From the NCBI GenBank assembly GCA_945862215.1, contig CAMAXY010000021.1:1-40390 (forward strand): 40,390 nucleotides of DNA, in the 5' to 3' direction. The position numbers and the translations under genes were made by a program. Under the pieces are notes generated by a model. The model was not told the origin of the DNA. It saw nothing but the letters and a program-made list of their open reading frames with translations, and did not search any database. Positions 24,020 through 33,466 of this stretch are shown here, in pieces (the stretch's first letter is position 1; the number at the start of each line of letters is the position of its first letter). The stretch comes from Singulisphaera sp. GP187 (GTDB lineage Bacteria > Planctomycetota > Phycisphaerae > Phycisphaerales > SM1A02).

Positions 24020-26773
24020 TTATTGTGCGGAGGCAGATCGCTTGGCGATCAATTCGTCAATTCGTTCGAGTCTTCGACGGTGTTGCGCGCGATCTGGTTC
24101 GATCATCGTTAATGCAAAAATGTGAATGCGCGCTGCAATCAAATCCCCTGCTTCGAGCGCGCAGGAAGCTGCGAGTTCTCGCGTCGGCGCGCTGTAAGGA
24201 TCAATGCGAGCTGCGCGCTCTGCCGCGATGAGTGCCGCCTTGGAATCTTTCGCAGTGCGTCCAATCCGTGCAACTTCGAGTGCGAATGAAGGATCGTTGT
24301 CTGCACGAGCGTCGAGAAACATCAAGTGATCACGGGCTGACGCAGATTCGCTGCGAGCCATGGCGCGCGCGGCGAGTCGTTGATGAGGCCACGGATCGAG
24401 CGGCCGAGATTTGGAATATCGCTCGAGCAGTTCGGCTGTCGCATCATCGATTCCACCCGTCACCGCGAGTGCGTCCATTGAAGCGCAGCGAGAGACTGCT
24501 CGACGCGATGCAATTTCCAGTACATCCGGATGATTCGGATTCTCCGCCAAGATTTTTGCGAAGGCTTCGTCGGTGAGTGGCTCTTGAACTTTTGGCATGG
24601 TGATGATGGGGGCATCTGGTGACATGTCATCAATCTTTCCATCAACTTCCTTGTCGCCATCTTTGTCGCCATCATCATTCTGGCTCGTGTTTCCAAGCAG
24701 CACATCGATCGAAGGCTCTGCAGCAAGACCCCACGATGCGACTTGCAGCGTCGCCCAATTTTTAAAGTCGGACATGAACTGCTCGCGTGAAATGCCAAGC
24801 ACTGCTGGAAATGCTTTTGCTTCTGTCTCGCCGCGCGCATATCGATCGAGCAATTGCGTAATCACATTCTTTCCATACGCCTCGCGCATGAACTGAACCA
24901 TCCAATGTCCTTGCGCATATGCAAGCGTGCGATCGGATGGACGCTTGGGACGAACGAATGCCCACTTGATTTCGTCAAGATCAAAAAGCCCATTTTTCTG
25001 CAGAGTATGAGCCAACAATTCATACGTTCGCCAATCGCGCGCCTTGTGCTCCATGTCAACTGCAGCAGCTTCGGTAAACCAATGTGGAATGCGATTGCTT
25101 GTGCGATCAAGCGTGACCGTATGAACAAATTCGTGACGCAATGTGTCGAGCCAATCGAATCGCCCGAGCGATTTACTTGTACCGCTCTCTCGCGGAGGTT
25201 CGAGTGCGATGACCGGACCGGTGCTTGCTGCGACCGTATGAATTTGTGGCATGCCTGTGATGCGCACTGCAAAATATTTATGATCAGGCATCAACTCGAT
25301 CGTCGTGATCCCTTTGGGTTCATGACCATAGCGATCGCATACCTCGCGGTACATCGTTTCCAACTGCGCAGGCATACTCGCCGCCAAAATTTCGTCAACG
25401 CCTGCTCGACATCGCACCCGAAAATGTTCGCTCTGAAACACTTTCCATCCTGCCATTTCTTCCATTAAAAATTTGCTGAATGCCACACGCTTGTCGTATG
25501 GATCAAGACGTACTGCCTCGGTCAGTGCAGCGAGAGCTTGCTCGTCGTTGCCAGCCTGCATTTCCAATAATCCAAGATCGTTGCGCGGAACGCTCCAGTT
25601 TGGTTCGCGACGCGCAGCTTCTGTCAGCAAGTCCGCGGCATCTGCGTATTGCCGAGCGAGCGAGAGATAGCGCCCAACTTGCCACCAAGCCCGACCGCTG
25701 TTGGGTGCAAGCGCGTCGGCCTTGGCGAGCGTTGCACGCATTGCATCAAAGTCATATTGCAGTGCATATGCAGAGGCCTCGAGTGCAATCGCCTCAGGGA
25801 GCATCGGCATTTGAGAGCGAATATTTGCCAAGACCGCAAGAGCTTCATCCGCATCAAAGCGACAACACGCAGAATCTGCTCGCAGCAAAGCCGCAGGCGC
25901 ACAGGGCGCAGTCGCATCAACTGTTGCTGCTGCTTCTGTGATTTGCACTGCCGCGCGTTCTGCTCCATCGAAGTCGAAACCCATCAACGCAACTTCGCCA
26001 AGAAGTTGCCACGCATCTGCAGATCGCGGATTCAGCGAGAGAGCTTCACGCAGCGCGCCGACTGCTTCTTCGACATTATGTTTTTCCATCAAGAATCGCG
26101 CTTCGACAATTCGTCCGCGCCAATCCAATCGATCCATTTCGCGCGCATCAGTGAGGGTCTTGATGATCGCATCACATGCGGCTGCATCCGCTGCACGCAC
26201 ACGCGCAAGAACTGTCATCGCTTCTGCGACTAGAACGATATCGGATGCTGTGATTGTTTTTCCATCAACAAGTTCTCGAACCGCTTCGGCGGCGGCTGTC
26301 GCAGCTTCGTCTTGTCGACCAAGACCTTCGAAACATTGCGCACGCAAAGATGATGCAGGTGCGCCAGGCAAATCGGTCAGAACTTGTATTGCTGCATCGA
26401 ATCTCCCCTGCTTCATCAGAGCCTCTGCTCCCAAAAGCGCAGGAACTCCTTCGGGCAATTTTGCGCTCGTCAAGACTGCACTGGGAACACCTGCGTCAAT
26501 CGCAGCACGAGCGCGACGCGCGGGATCTGCGAGATCTTCCGCCGTCCACTGTCCGTGACGGACACGCGTATTCGCGCGATCTTCATCGTTTCGCCATTGC
26601 GCATCGATCGAAGTCTGCGCTGCTGGTGCAAGCGTCGCAGTCTTGGGCACAGGCGAACCTTGTCGAGCATCTGCCGAAGCAACGATGGCGCAAACTGTCA
26701 TCACTCCAACAGCAAGAGCGCTGCGCAGCGACAACGTGGCGAGGAAATGTTTCATCTTTCGCATTGTTCTCAT
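24020..26773 (-). CDS. Exported TPR protein with a gluzincin (peptidase MA-like) domain
   Basis: A 917-residue protein. A signal peptide covers about residues 1-36. Residues about 110-435 are TPR-like helical repeats (for example ALREALSLNPRSADAWQLLGEVAL, ALAALTEAVRLDPYDKRV). Residues about 445-705 are a metallopeptidase-like domain with H547-E548-F-V-H551 and E568 in WFTEAAAV, spaced as in gluzincins. An acidic D/G/K linker (about 720-745) leads to further TPR-like helices to the end. The zinc site is intact, so peptidase activity is plausible. Three in-frame ATG codons occur in the first seven residues. Upstream on the same strand lie a lipoprotein and ribBA. Confidence 0.85.
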   Translation of the reverse strand: MRTMRKMKHFLATLSLRSALAVGVMTVCAIVASADARQGSPVPKTATLAPAAQTSIDAQWRNDEDRANTRVRHGQWTAEDLADPARRARAAIDAGVPSAVLTSAKLPEGVPALLGAEALMKQGRFDAAIQVLTDLPGAPASSLRAQCFEGLGRQDEAATAAAEAVRELVDGKTITASDIVLVAEAMTVLARVRAADAAACDAIIKTLTDAREMDRLDWRGRIVEARFLMEKHNVEEAVGALREALSLNPRSADAWQLLGEVALMGFDFDGAERAAVQITEAAATVDATAPCAPAALLRADSACCRFDADEALAVLANIRSQMPMLPEAIALEASAYALQYDFDAMRATLAKADALAPNSGRAWWQVGRYLSLARQYADAADLLTEAARREPNWSVPRNDLGLLEMQAGNDEQALAALTEAVRLDPYDKRVAFSKFLMEEMAGWKVFQSEHFRVRCRAGVDEILAASMPAQLETMYREVCDRYGHEPKGITTIELMPDHKYFAVRITGMPQIHTVAASTGPVIALEPPRESGTSKSLGRFDWLDTLRHEFVHTVTLDRTSNRIPHWFTEAAAVDMEHKARDWRTYELLAHTLQKNGLFDLDEIKWAFVRPKRPSDRTLAYAQGHWMVQFMREAYGKNVITQLLDRYARGETEAKAFPAVLGISREQFMSDFKNWATLQVASWGLAAEPSIDVLLGNTSQNDDGDKDGDKEVDGKIDDMSPDAPIITMPKVQEPLTDEAFAKILAENPNHPDVLEIASRRAVSRCASMDALAVTGGIDDATAELLERYSKSRPLDPWPHQRLAARAMARSESASARDHLMFLDARADNDPSFALEVARIGRTAKDSKAALIAAERAARIDPYSAPTRELAASCALEAGDLIAARIHIFALTMIEPDRAQHRRRLERIDELIAKRSASAQ

Positions 26774-26818
26774 GAAGCGTATCCCGAGTCTCTTCTATTC
26801 ACCTCAACTTCAGCAAGT

Positions 26819-27730
26819 TCAAGGATTTAGTGGACGCGTATCAATTTTCCAACCATCCGTTGATGGAGGCGAGAGTATTGCACGGGCCGCATCATCAAGT
26901 CCAACATTCAATCGGCCATCTCGCAATAGAACGCGCGTCTTATCGCCGTTGACTGCTTCAACTTCAACGCCACGCGGGATCAGCGATGTTCGATCGAGAA
27001 TGATTGACATTGCCGCAGTATCACGGGCCATCTTTGTACCGACTCGCGGGACCAAACGCAGAATCACGAGAGGGCTCTCAGTCGCGCTTACTGTTACTCC
27101 TGCTGCGCCCGCTGATCCTGCTTCGGGAGGAACTTTTGCAAGTGAACGGAAAAATGCCGCATCTGGAAGCGTTCCCATGCTCACAATAAAGTCGCGGACG
27201 ACATCTTTCTTTGGCTGACCGAGCGGAACAGGAAACGGACCGTCTCCAACTCGAAGTGGATCGAACGACTCGCCTTCAAGAGCGAGTTGACGACGAATCG
27301 CCTGCTTTTTCGTTGGATCAAATTCCGACATCCAACCACCGCAAAAAACAAATCTGCGCGCATCGGTCGACCCGCGACCAGTGCTGTCGATCAATTCGTC
27401 GAAGACAATTCCGATTTCCCGATCCTTTCCAGTAGGACCCAGAACAACAACTCGACCGCGCCGAACTTCGCGCTCATCAGTCAGCGCTTCAAACTTTTCC
27501 ATCGTCGCACTCGCCGTGAAATCTTTCATCGTGCGCCCCTGCTCTTCCATTGCATCAAGAAGTTTCTCGACCGTGGCGTCGTCATTGGTTGGCGCGGGAG
27601 TTGGCGCGGGCGCGGGGGCGGGCGCGGCCACGATCTCGTGCACACTGCGACTTGCAGGCGGAACGCTTTGGCAAGCAAGCAAACCAAACATTGAAGCGCC
27701 GCTTATATATAGAAGGATTAGTGAAATCAT
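26819..27730 (-). CDS. Predicted lipoprotein, possibly LolA/LolB-like fold
   Basis: A 303-residue lipoprotein. The start at 27730 gives a compact signal (MISLILLYISGASMFGLLAC) with lipobox L-L-A-C, Cys20. A Pro/Ala-rich spacer (about 35-46) precedes the folded domain. The domain opens with VEKLLDAMEEQGRTMKDFTASATMEK and continues with alternating strands (RGRVVVLGP, EIGIVFDELI, RRFVFCGGWMSEFDP), the layout of LolA/LolB-type or outer-membrane lipoprotein sorting proteins. A longer frame to 27817 would overlap ribBA and is unlikely. It begins 13 bases after ribBA ends and is followed 45 bases later by the TPR/peptidase gene, so the three look like one transcription unit. Confidence 0.72.
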   Translation of the reverse strand: MISLILLYISGASMFGLLACQSVPPASRSVHEIVAAPAPAPAPTPAPTNDDATVEKLLDAMEEQGRTMKDFTASATMEKFEALTDEREVRRGRVVVLGPTGKDREIGIVFDELIDSTGRGSTDARRFVFCGGWMSEFDPTKKQAIRRQLALEGESFDPLRVGDGPFPVPLGQPKKDVVRDFIVSMGTLPDAAFFRSLAKVPPEAGSAGAAGVTVSATESPLVILRLVPRVGTKMARDTAAMSIILDRTSLIPRGVEVEAVNGDKTRVLLRDGRLNVGLDDAARAILSPPSTDGWKIDTRPLNP

Positions 27731-27743
27731 CGAAGTGTGGCAA

Positions 27744-28949
27744 TCATTGAATTGGAACTTGCTCCACAATCTCGAGGCCGAAACCATGCAAGCCAGGCAT
27801 CGCCTTTGGATGATCACTCAACACGCGCAGGCGGCGTAAACCCAAGTCGCGCAGAATCTGTCCCCCGATGCCGAATTCTCGCTGATCCATCGGCTGAGCG
27901 CGCGCACCAATACCACCGAGCCGAGTGAGATCGGGAGCATTCACATCATCTCCACCACTCCGTCGCACTTGATGAATGAGATCGGTCAATTCATCGCCTT
28001 CGCTTTCCGATCGCAGATAAACAAGCGCACCCTTCTTTGCTTTGCGAATAGCTCGCAGCGATGCGCGCACAGTCTCTTGACCGCAACGTTCACCAGACGC
28101 ACGCGTCGCCGCGAAAATATCTCCAAGAATATCTCTGCGATGCATGCGAACCAAGACTGGATCTTCGTGCGCACTTGGCCGACCATCACTTTCGAGAACT
28201 CCAACTCCGCCAAGACAGAGCGCCAAATGAGGCTGAGGGTCGAGCGAACTATGCCAAGCATAAAGAGTGAATGGACCTTCGGGAGTTTCCACAAGAACTC
28301 CGCTGACAGGTGCGATTCGTTTGACAAGAGTTTCGCCGCGCAAACGATGTTCGATGATTTGCTCCACCGAACAAATCTTCAGCGCATGTTTTTCGCACAA
28401 AGTTTTCAGATCGTCCATGCGTGCCATCTCGCCATCTTCGCGAACGACTTCGATGATGCACGCCGCAGGTAGCAATCCAGCCAAGCGGCAAAGATCGACC
28501 GATCCTTCGGTCTGTCCTGTTCGCACTAAGACGCCACCTTCGCGAGCGCGCAAAGGATTGATATGACCAGGCCGCACGAAATCGTCGGGGCGACTCTTTG
28601 GATCTGCGATCATTCGAATCGTTGTCGCGCGATCGCGCGCGCTGATGCCAGTTCCCACTCCATGTCGCGGATGACCATCCACCGAAACCGTGAACGCAGT
28701 GCCACGCAAACTAGAATTCGATCCAGCCTGCGGATGCAGAGCGAGCCGGTCGCACGTTTCGCCATCAAGCGAGACACAGAGATATCCACCGGCCACACGA
28801 TTGAGAAAATTAACCGTCTCTGGAGTGATCGCTTGCGCGGCGCAAACCAAATCACCCTCGTTTTCTCGCTGTTCGTCATCCACAAGAACGATGATCCGCC
28901 CCGCGCGGAGTTCTTCAAGGATTTCAGGAATGGGAGAGAAGGTGTTCAT
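27744..28949 (-). CDS. ribB: RibBA-type protein: 3,4-dihydroxy-2-butanone 4-phosphate synthase with degenerate GTP cyclohydrolase II domain
   Basis: A 401-residue protein with the RibBA layout. Residues about 1-203 are DHBP synthase, making the four-carbon unit of riboflavin from ribulose 5-phosphate. It keeps DDEQRENEGD (24-33), HGVGTGIS (96-103) and PLRAREGGVLVRTG; the usual GHTE is GQTE, with Q146 where the metal-binding His normally is, a variant I recall in several phyla. Residues about 205-401 align with GTP cyclohydrolase II but lack its zinc cysteines. The expected C-x10-C-x-C region (about 270-284) has no Cys, and the QEGRG-like motif is SESEG (314-318). The C-terminal strand DQREFGIGGQILRDLG survives. 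This half probably cannot open GTP, so another RibA may exist. It is divergent from the M42-like peptidase gene, with 25 bases between starts. Confidence 0.9.
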   Translation of the reverse strand: MNTFSPIPEILEELRAGRIIVLVDDEQRENEGDLVCAAQAITPETVNFLNRVAGGYLCVSLDGETCDRLALHPQAGSNSSLRGTAFTVSVDGHPRHGVGTGISARDRATTIRMIADPKSRPDDFVRPGHINPLRAREGGVLVRTGQTEGSVDLCRLAGLLPAACIIEVVREDGEMARMDDLKTLCEKHALKICSVEQIIEHRLRGETLVKRIAPVSGVLVETPEGPFTLYAWHSSLDPQPHLALCLGGVGVLESDGRPSAHEDPVLVRMHRRDILGDIFAATRASGERCGQETVRASLRAIRKAKKGALVYLRSESEGDELTDLIHQVRRSGGDDVNAPDLTRLGGIGARAQPMDQREFGIGGQILRDLGLRRLRVLSDHPKAMPGLHGFGLEIVEQVPIQ

Positions 28950-28974
28950 GGGCGGTTCACTTTATCCTTCCCGT

Positions 28975-30276
28975 ATGACAAGCGTGCGCCTTCGTTCAAA
29001 TTCCACCACGAAAAAATCTCCCACCGCAAAAAGCAAGGGCGATCTTGCCGCCCGCCGCGATGAATTGTGGCTGCTCGAATTGACGAGCACTCCCACTGCC
29101 GCTGGGCATGAAGAACGCGTGATGGCGTGGATTGATGGCTGGCTTGCGCCGCGCCGATCGAAACTGGACGTTCAGCGGGATGATGCTGGCAACTTTCTCA
29201 TTCGCCGAAAAGATCGTTCGCGTTCTGCGCGTCCAATTCTGATCACCGCGCATCTTGATCATCCTGCATTTGTAATTCTCGTCCCTCCATCAATCAAAGG
29301 TTCTGCCGCGTCGCGGAGAAATCTGACAATGGAATTCCGAGGGGGCGTGAACGATCCATATTTTGTTGGAGCACGAATCGAAGTCATCGATTATTCCGGA
29401 TCGCGATTTCCTGCGACGATCATCACTCTTGATGCGAAGCAGCAACCATACAAGCGTGTTGTTGCTCGACTGGATCAAACTCCAACGAGCAATTCAATCG
29501 CCGTGGGAGATATCGCGCGCTGGCTTCTGCCTGCGCCGCGCATCGTGACGCGTACCGTCGGTGCACCAATGCCAAACGGAGAGCAAACTGAAGTCCGCGT
29601 CATCGAAACAAACGCATGCGACGATCTTGCGGCGGTCGCAGCTGCATGCGCTGCATTTGATCGACTGATGAAGAACAAAGCCGCGGCGAATGTGGGACTT
29701 CTCTTTACAGTCGCGGAGGAAGTTGGATTCATCGGGGCTATTCACGCAGCAAAGACGAAGTTCATTCCGCGTGATTCACGCTTGATTTGCTTGGAAAATT
29801 CGCGCAGTTTCCCGCACGATTCTCCAATCGGCGCAGGCCCAATCTTGCGTGTCGGCGATCGAATGAGCGTCTTCAGTCCAACCCTGACGAATGAACTTTC
29901 TTCCCTCTTCACCGCACACAGAAAGAAGCGCGTTGGATTTCAGTGGCAGCGCAAATTGATGGCGGGCGGAGGATGCGAAGCGACGGCATTCGCAGCGTAT
30001 GGCTTTGAATCCACATGCCTCTGTCTTGCGCTCGGGAATTATCACAACATGAGCGATATCGATGGCGTTGTCGCTGGCAAGCGACCAGCAAAGATCGAAT
30101 GTGAGTTTGTCTCGATCGATGATTATCACGGATTGATTGAAATGCTCATCGTCGGAACGACCGGCTTGGCAGCGATCGAAGCGGCGAATGCAAAGCGACG
30201 GACGCCGTCGATCTCTGTTCACTTGCCAGTGATGGAAATGCTTTATCGCAGATCCTCTTCCGTGCTCGGCGGATAA
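28975..30276 (+). CDS. M42/M20-type metallo-aminopeptidase
   Basis: A 433-residue zinc peptidase. Metal-site motifs are in order: T-A-H-L-D-H-P near residue 91 (H93, D95), N-A-C-D-D-L-A-A near 212, V-A-E-E-V-G-F-I-G-A near 245 with the catalytic Glu, C-L-E-N-S near 270, and N-Y-H-N-M-S-D-I-D-G near 358 with the last His. The co-catalytic architecture is that of M42 (deblocking/glutamyl aminopeptidase) and M20/M28 enzymes. The start at 28975 is chosen because the longer frame would run through the ribBA promoter and coding region on the opposite strand. No signal peptide is seen. It is followed 22 bases later by argS. Confidence 0.85.
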   Translation: MTSVRLRSNSTTKKSPTAKSKGDLAARRDELWLLELTSTPTAAGHEERVMAWIDGWLAPRRSKLDVQRDDAGNFLIRRKDRSRSARPILITAHLDHPAFVILVPPSIKGSAASRRNLTMEFRGGVNDPYFVGARIEVIDYSGSRFPATIITLDAKQQPYKRVVARLDQTPTSNSIAVGDIARWLLPAPRIVTRTVGAPMPNGEQTEVRVIETNACDDLAAVAAACAAFDRLMKNKAAANVGLLFTVAEEVGFIGAIHAAKTKFIPRDSRLICLENSRSFPHDSPIGAGPILRVGDRMSVFSPTLTNELSSLFTAHRKKRVGFQWQRKLMAGGGCEATAFAAYGFESTCLCLALGNYHNMSDIDGVVAGKRPAKIECEFVSIDDYHGLIEMLIVGTTGLAAIEAANAKRRTPSISVHLPVMEMLYRRSSSVLGG

Positions 30277-30298
30277 ATCTCTACGATCCCTATTCTTT

Positions 30299-32173
30299 AT
30301 GTCACAGAACTCCGCACGAACTCCCAGAATCAACGATCTTGCAAACCGCATAGATGTTGGTTTTCGCGAAGCGCTGTTGGCCGCGATGGGTGAAAGTGCA
30401 GCGACGACTGACCCATCGATCAAAGTCGCGGCGAATCCTAAATTTGGCGATTTTCAAGCAAATTTTGCAATGGGGCTTGCCAAGTCTCTGGCCACAACTC
30501 TTGGCAAGAATCCTCGCGAAGTTGCGCAGTTGGTTGTGGATCACCTTCCGCAATCACTGCGTGATCTGTGCGAACCAATGGAAATCGCAGGGCCTGGGTT
30601 TGTCAACATTCGACTGAAACCAGAGTTCATCGCTGTGGCGTTGACCGAGATGGACATTCCGTCGCTTGGAGTTTCCGATGCACAAGGCACGCATTCAGTT
30701 GCAGTCGATCTCTGCGGAGTGAATGTCGCCAAGCAAATGCATGTTGGACATTTGCGAGCGACAATCATCGGCGACACGATTTCACGTCTCTATGAACGAC
30801 TTGGATGGAAAGTTTTCCGACAGAATCATTTAGGTGATTGGGGATTGCCAATTGCAATGACTCTTGCTGCACTGCGAAGAGCGAAGACTGATATCAATCG
30901 CGTAACGCTTGATGATCTGAATACTGCATACCGAAATGCACAGATGCAGGGACGTGATGATGAAGCAGGACTTGCCGCCGCGCGCGCAACGCACGTTGGA
31001 CCTCATCGCATCGCAGAGTTGGAAGCGCAACACGATGGAGCATCCGCCGCGCTGAGTGATGCGCACGACACGCTTCGACGATTGCAATCTGGCGACACGG
31101 CTATCGTGGCGGATTGGCAGAAATTGATCGATGTCACGATGCGAGAGGTCTATGAAACAGCGCAAATTCTGAGAGTAGACCTGAAGCCCGAGCATAATCG
31201 TGGAGAGAGTTTCTTTCGTGATCGGCTTGTATCTACTGTCGATGCTTTCGTAAGTGCGAATCTTGCGGTGCGCGACGACGGTGCATTGGTTGTTCGCTTT
31301 GCTGATCGTGAACGGCCCCTCTTGATCCAAAAGTCTGATGGCACTTCGCTCTATGCAACAACCGATCTCGCAGCGGCGAGATATCGCATTCAAGATCTTG
31401 GTGCGGAGCTTGTCGTGTACTGCGTCGATGCACGTCAACGCGACCACTTCCGAGATGTCTTTGATGCGGTTCGATTGATCGGTTGGACAAAGCGATCAGA
31501 TGATTCTCAAGCTTCACTGGTCCACGTTCCTTTCGGCGCAGTTCTCGGCGCTGACAAACGACCATTGAAAACACGCAGTGGCGAAAACTTCACGCTCAAA
31601 GCGTTGCTTGATGAAGCTGTCGCACGCGGACGACGAGAAGTGCGATCTCGAGCGGCGGTTCCTGATGCGCCGACCTCTGGAATGTCGGGCGCAGAACTGG
31701 ATGCAATCGGCGAAGCTGTTGGAATCGCTGCGATCAAATATGCCGATTTGTCCTGCGATGTAGGCCGAGACTATGTCTTCGATCTTGACAGAATGGTCTC
31801 TTTCGAGGGAGATACTGGACCATATGCGCAATATGCCCACGCAAGAATCTCTGGGATTCTTGCCAAAGCAGGTGCGAATGGAGCGACGAGTCCGATCATC
31901 ATCGGCGCGCCAGAAGAACGCGCGCTCGCATTCAATCTCTTGCGATATCCAAGCGCGATCGAAGATGCTGCCGTGCAACTTGCTCCCAATCGAATTGCGG
32001 CGTTCATTTATGAACTCGCAAATACTTTCAACGCGTTCTATCAATCCTGCCCAGTCCTTCGCGGTGTTGATGACGCAACGCGATGCTCACGACTTCGATT
32101 GTGCGATCTGACGCGCCGCGTGTTGGCTGACGCACTTTCCATCATGGCGATTTCCGCACCTGCTCGAATGTAA
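30299..32173 (+). CDS. argS: Arginyl-tRNA synthetase
   Basis: A 624-residue class I synthetase charging tRNA-Arg. The N-terminal additional domain (about 10-115) has FGDFQANFAMGLAKSLATTLGKNPREVA. The Rossmann domain has the HIGH-like HVGHLRATIIGD (near 145) after VAKQM. GAVLGADKRPLKTRSG near 420 takes the KMSKS-loop place, in the relaxed form usual for ArgRS. The C-terminal anticodon-binding DALR-type helices include EGDTGPYAQYAHARIS and FNAFYQSCPV. It is longer than many ArgRS (560-580) owing to a helical insertion near 205-245. It is followed by upp after 5 bases, with an RBS-like AAAAAGG between. Confidence 0.95.
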   Translation: MSQNSARTPRINDLANRIDVGFREALLAAMGESAATTDPSIKVAANPKFGDFQANFAMGLAKSLATTLGKNPREVAQLVVDHLPQSLRDLCEPMEIAGPGFVNIRLKPEFIAVALTEMDIPSLGVSDAQGTHSVAVDLCGVNVAKQMHVGHLRATIIGDTISRLYERLGWKVFRQNHLGDWGLPIAMTLAALRRAKTDINRVTLDDLNTAYRNAQMQGRDDEAGLAAARATHVGPHRIAELEAQHDGASAALSDAHDTLRRLQSGDTAIVADWQKLIDVTMREVYETAQILRVDLKPEHNRGESFFRDRLVSTVDAFVSANLAVRDDGALVVRFADRERPLLIQKSDGTSLYATTDLAAARYRIQDLGAELVVYCVDARQRDHFRDVFDAVRLIGWTKRSDDSQASLVHVPFGAVLGADKRPLKTRSGENFTLKALLDEAVARGRREVRSRAAVPDAPTSGMSGAELDAIGEAVGIAAIKYADLSCDVGRDYVFDLDRMVSFEGDTGPYAQYAHARISGILAKAGANGATSPIIIGAPEERALAFNLLRYPSAIEDAAVQLAPNRIAAFIYELANTFNAFYQSCPVLRGVDDATRCSRLRLCDLTRRVLADALSIMAISAPARM

Positions 32174-32178
32174 AAAGG

Positions 32179-32817
32179 ATGACTCATACACATCCCAATC
32201 TCAGGCTTGTTGATCACCCCCTCATCCAACACAAACTGTCGTACATCCGAGATCGCACCACGCCGACGCGTGATTTTCGCCGGCTGCTATCGGAGATTGC
32301 AGCTTTGATGACATATGAAGTTTGCCGTGAATTTGAGACAGTTTTGGATCATGTCGAAACACCGCTCGAACGCACTGCCGTTCGAAGACTCGCCGCACCG
32401 ATCACCCTTGTGCCTGTGCTTCGTGCTGGACTTGGAATGACTCGCGGTGTTCTTGATCTGCTGCCTGACGCGCGCGTCGGGCACATTGGCATTCGCCGCG
32501 ACGAATCAACCGCACTGCCGATTGGCTATTACACCAAGCTTCCGCAAAATGTTTCGGCTGGCCCAGTCATCCTTGTTGATCCGATGCTCGCGACTGGAGG
32601 ATCATGCGCCCACGCACTGAAACTGCTACGTGAAGCGGGATGTGGAGACCTTCGCGTGATTTGTCTCGTTGCTGCTCCCGAAGGTGTACAGCGACTTGCG
32701 AAGGATCATCCAACCGTGCGGATTTATGCCGCAGCGCTCGACCGCGAACTGGATGAAAACAAATACATTCGGCCAGGACTCGGCGATGCTGGTGATCGCT
32801 GCTATGGAACAGGTTGA
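32179..32817 (+). CDS. upp: Uracil phosphoribosyltransferase
   Basis: A 212-residue enzyme that salvages uracil to UMP with PRPP. Typical features are L-V-D-H-P-L-I-Q-H-K-L-S-Y-I-R-D near the start, V-P-V-L-R-A-G-L-G-M near 75, the PRPP loop V-D-P-M-L-A-T-G-G-S at about 133-142, and the uracil-binding Y-I-R-P-G-L-G-D-A-G-D near the end. Length is typical. It overlaps nothing, begins 5 bases after argS and runs towards the adenosyltransferase gene with 43 bases between them. Confidence 0.96.
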   Translation: MTHTHPNLRLVDHPLIQHKLSYIRDRTTPTRDFRRLLSEIAALMTYEVCREFETVLDHVETPLERTAVRRLAAPITLVPVLRAGLGMTRGVLDLLPDARVGHIGIRRDESTALPIGYYTKLPQNVSAGPVILVDPMLATGGSCAHALKLLREAGCGDLRVICLVAAPEGVQRLAKDHPTVRIYAAALDRELDENKYIRPGLGDAGDRCYGTG

Positions 32818-32860
32818 ACACGCTTTCAAATGATAAAATAAGCCGAATTACACTGCAGAA

Positions 32861-33427
32861 TCAAGCATCTTTCTTCCAAGGAATATCTGCAACACCGCGC
32901 GCAAGATTTGCTCTGCGAGCCATCGCGAAAAATAAATCTCCAAGGCGATTGAGATATTGGATCGGGGCATTTCCAATTGGTTCTTTTTCATTCAGCGAAA
33001 CGAGCAAACGCTCGGCACGACGACAGACCGTGCGTGCGACATGTAAATGTGTCGCAAGCATTGTTCCGCCAGGAAGAATAAAAACGCGAATCTCTTCATT
33101 GCCTCCATCGATTTCATCGATGAATGCTTCGGACTCTGCAATGTGCCGATCGCCGATGCGCGGAACTCGCGCTTGCGTTGTTGAGCCAGTCGGCGTTGCG
33201 AGATCGGCTCCGAGATCAAAGAGTCGCGACTGCAGATGAATCAACATCGCATACATGCGCGCTTCGACTGGTTGAGTGACGACACATTCAGATGCGCACA
33301 TTCCAAGCCATGAGTTCAATTCATCCACGGTTCCATATGCTTCGATGCGCGGATGGTCTTTCTGCACGCGGCCGCCGCCATACAGTCCCGTCGATCCATC
33401 ATCACCAGTCTTCGTATATAACTTCAT
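32861..33427 (-). CDS. Cob(I)yrinic acid a,c-diamide adenosyltransferase (PduO type)
   Basis: A 188-residue enzyme that adenosylates corrinoids to coenzyme B12. PduO-type signatures are complete: T-K-T-G-D-D-G-S-T-G-L near the start, EAYGTVDELNSWLG, R-T-V-C-R-R-A-E-R near 130 and Y-L-N-R-L-G-D-L-F-F near 160. AAAGGA lies 5 bases before the ATG at 33427, so the extra ten residues of the longer frame are rejected. No cobalamin riboswitch is seen. It follows the asparaginase-family gene on the same strand by 39 bases. Confidence 0.94.
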   Translation of the reverse strand: MKLYTKTGDDGSTGLYGGGRVQKDHPRIEAYGTVDELNSWLGMCASECVVTQPVEARMYAMLIHLQSRLFDLGADLATPTGSTTQARVPRIGDRHIAESEAFIDEIDGGNEEIRVFILPGGTMLATHLHVARTVCRRAERLLVSLNEKEPIGNAPIQYLNRLGDLFFAMARRANLARGVADIPWKKDA

Positions 33428-33466
33428 TTTTCCTTTGTTTATAGTAGATTTTAGCACAAATACATT

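Noticed and set aside
28690-28974. Upstream 95 codons of the M42-like peptidase frame
   Set aside because: Antisense to the ribBA start and coding region; the composition is unlike the peptidase and the ATG at 28975 begins before the first recognisable helix.
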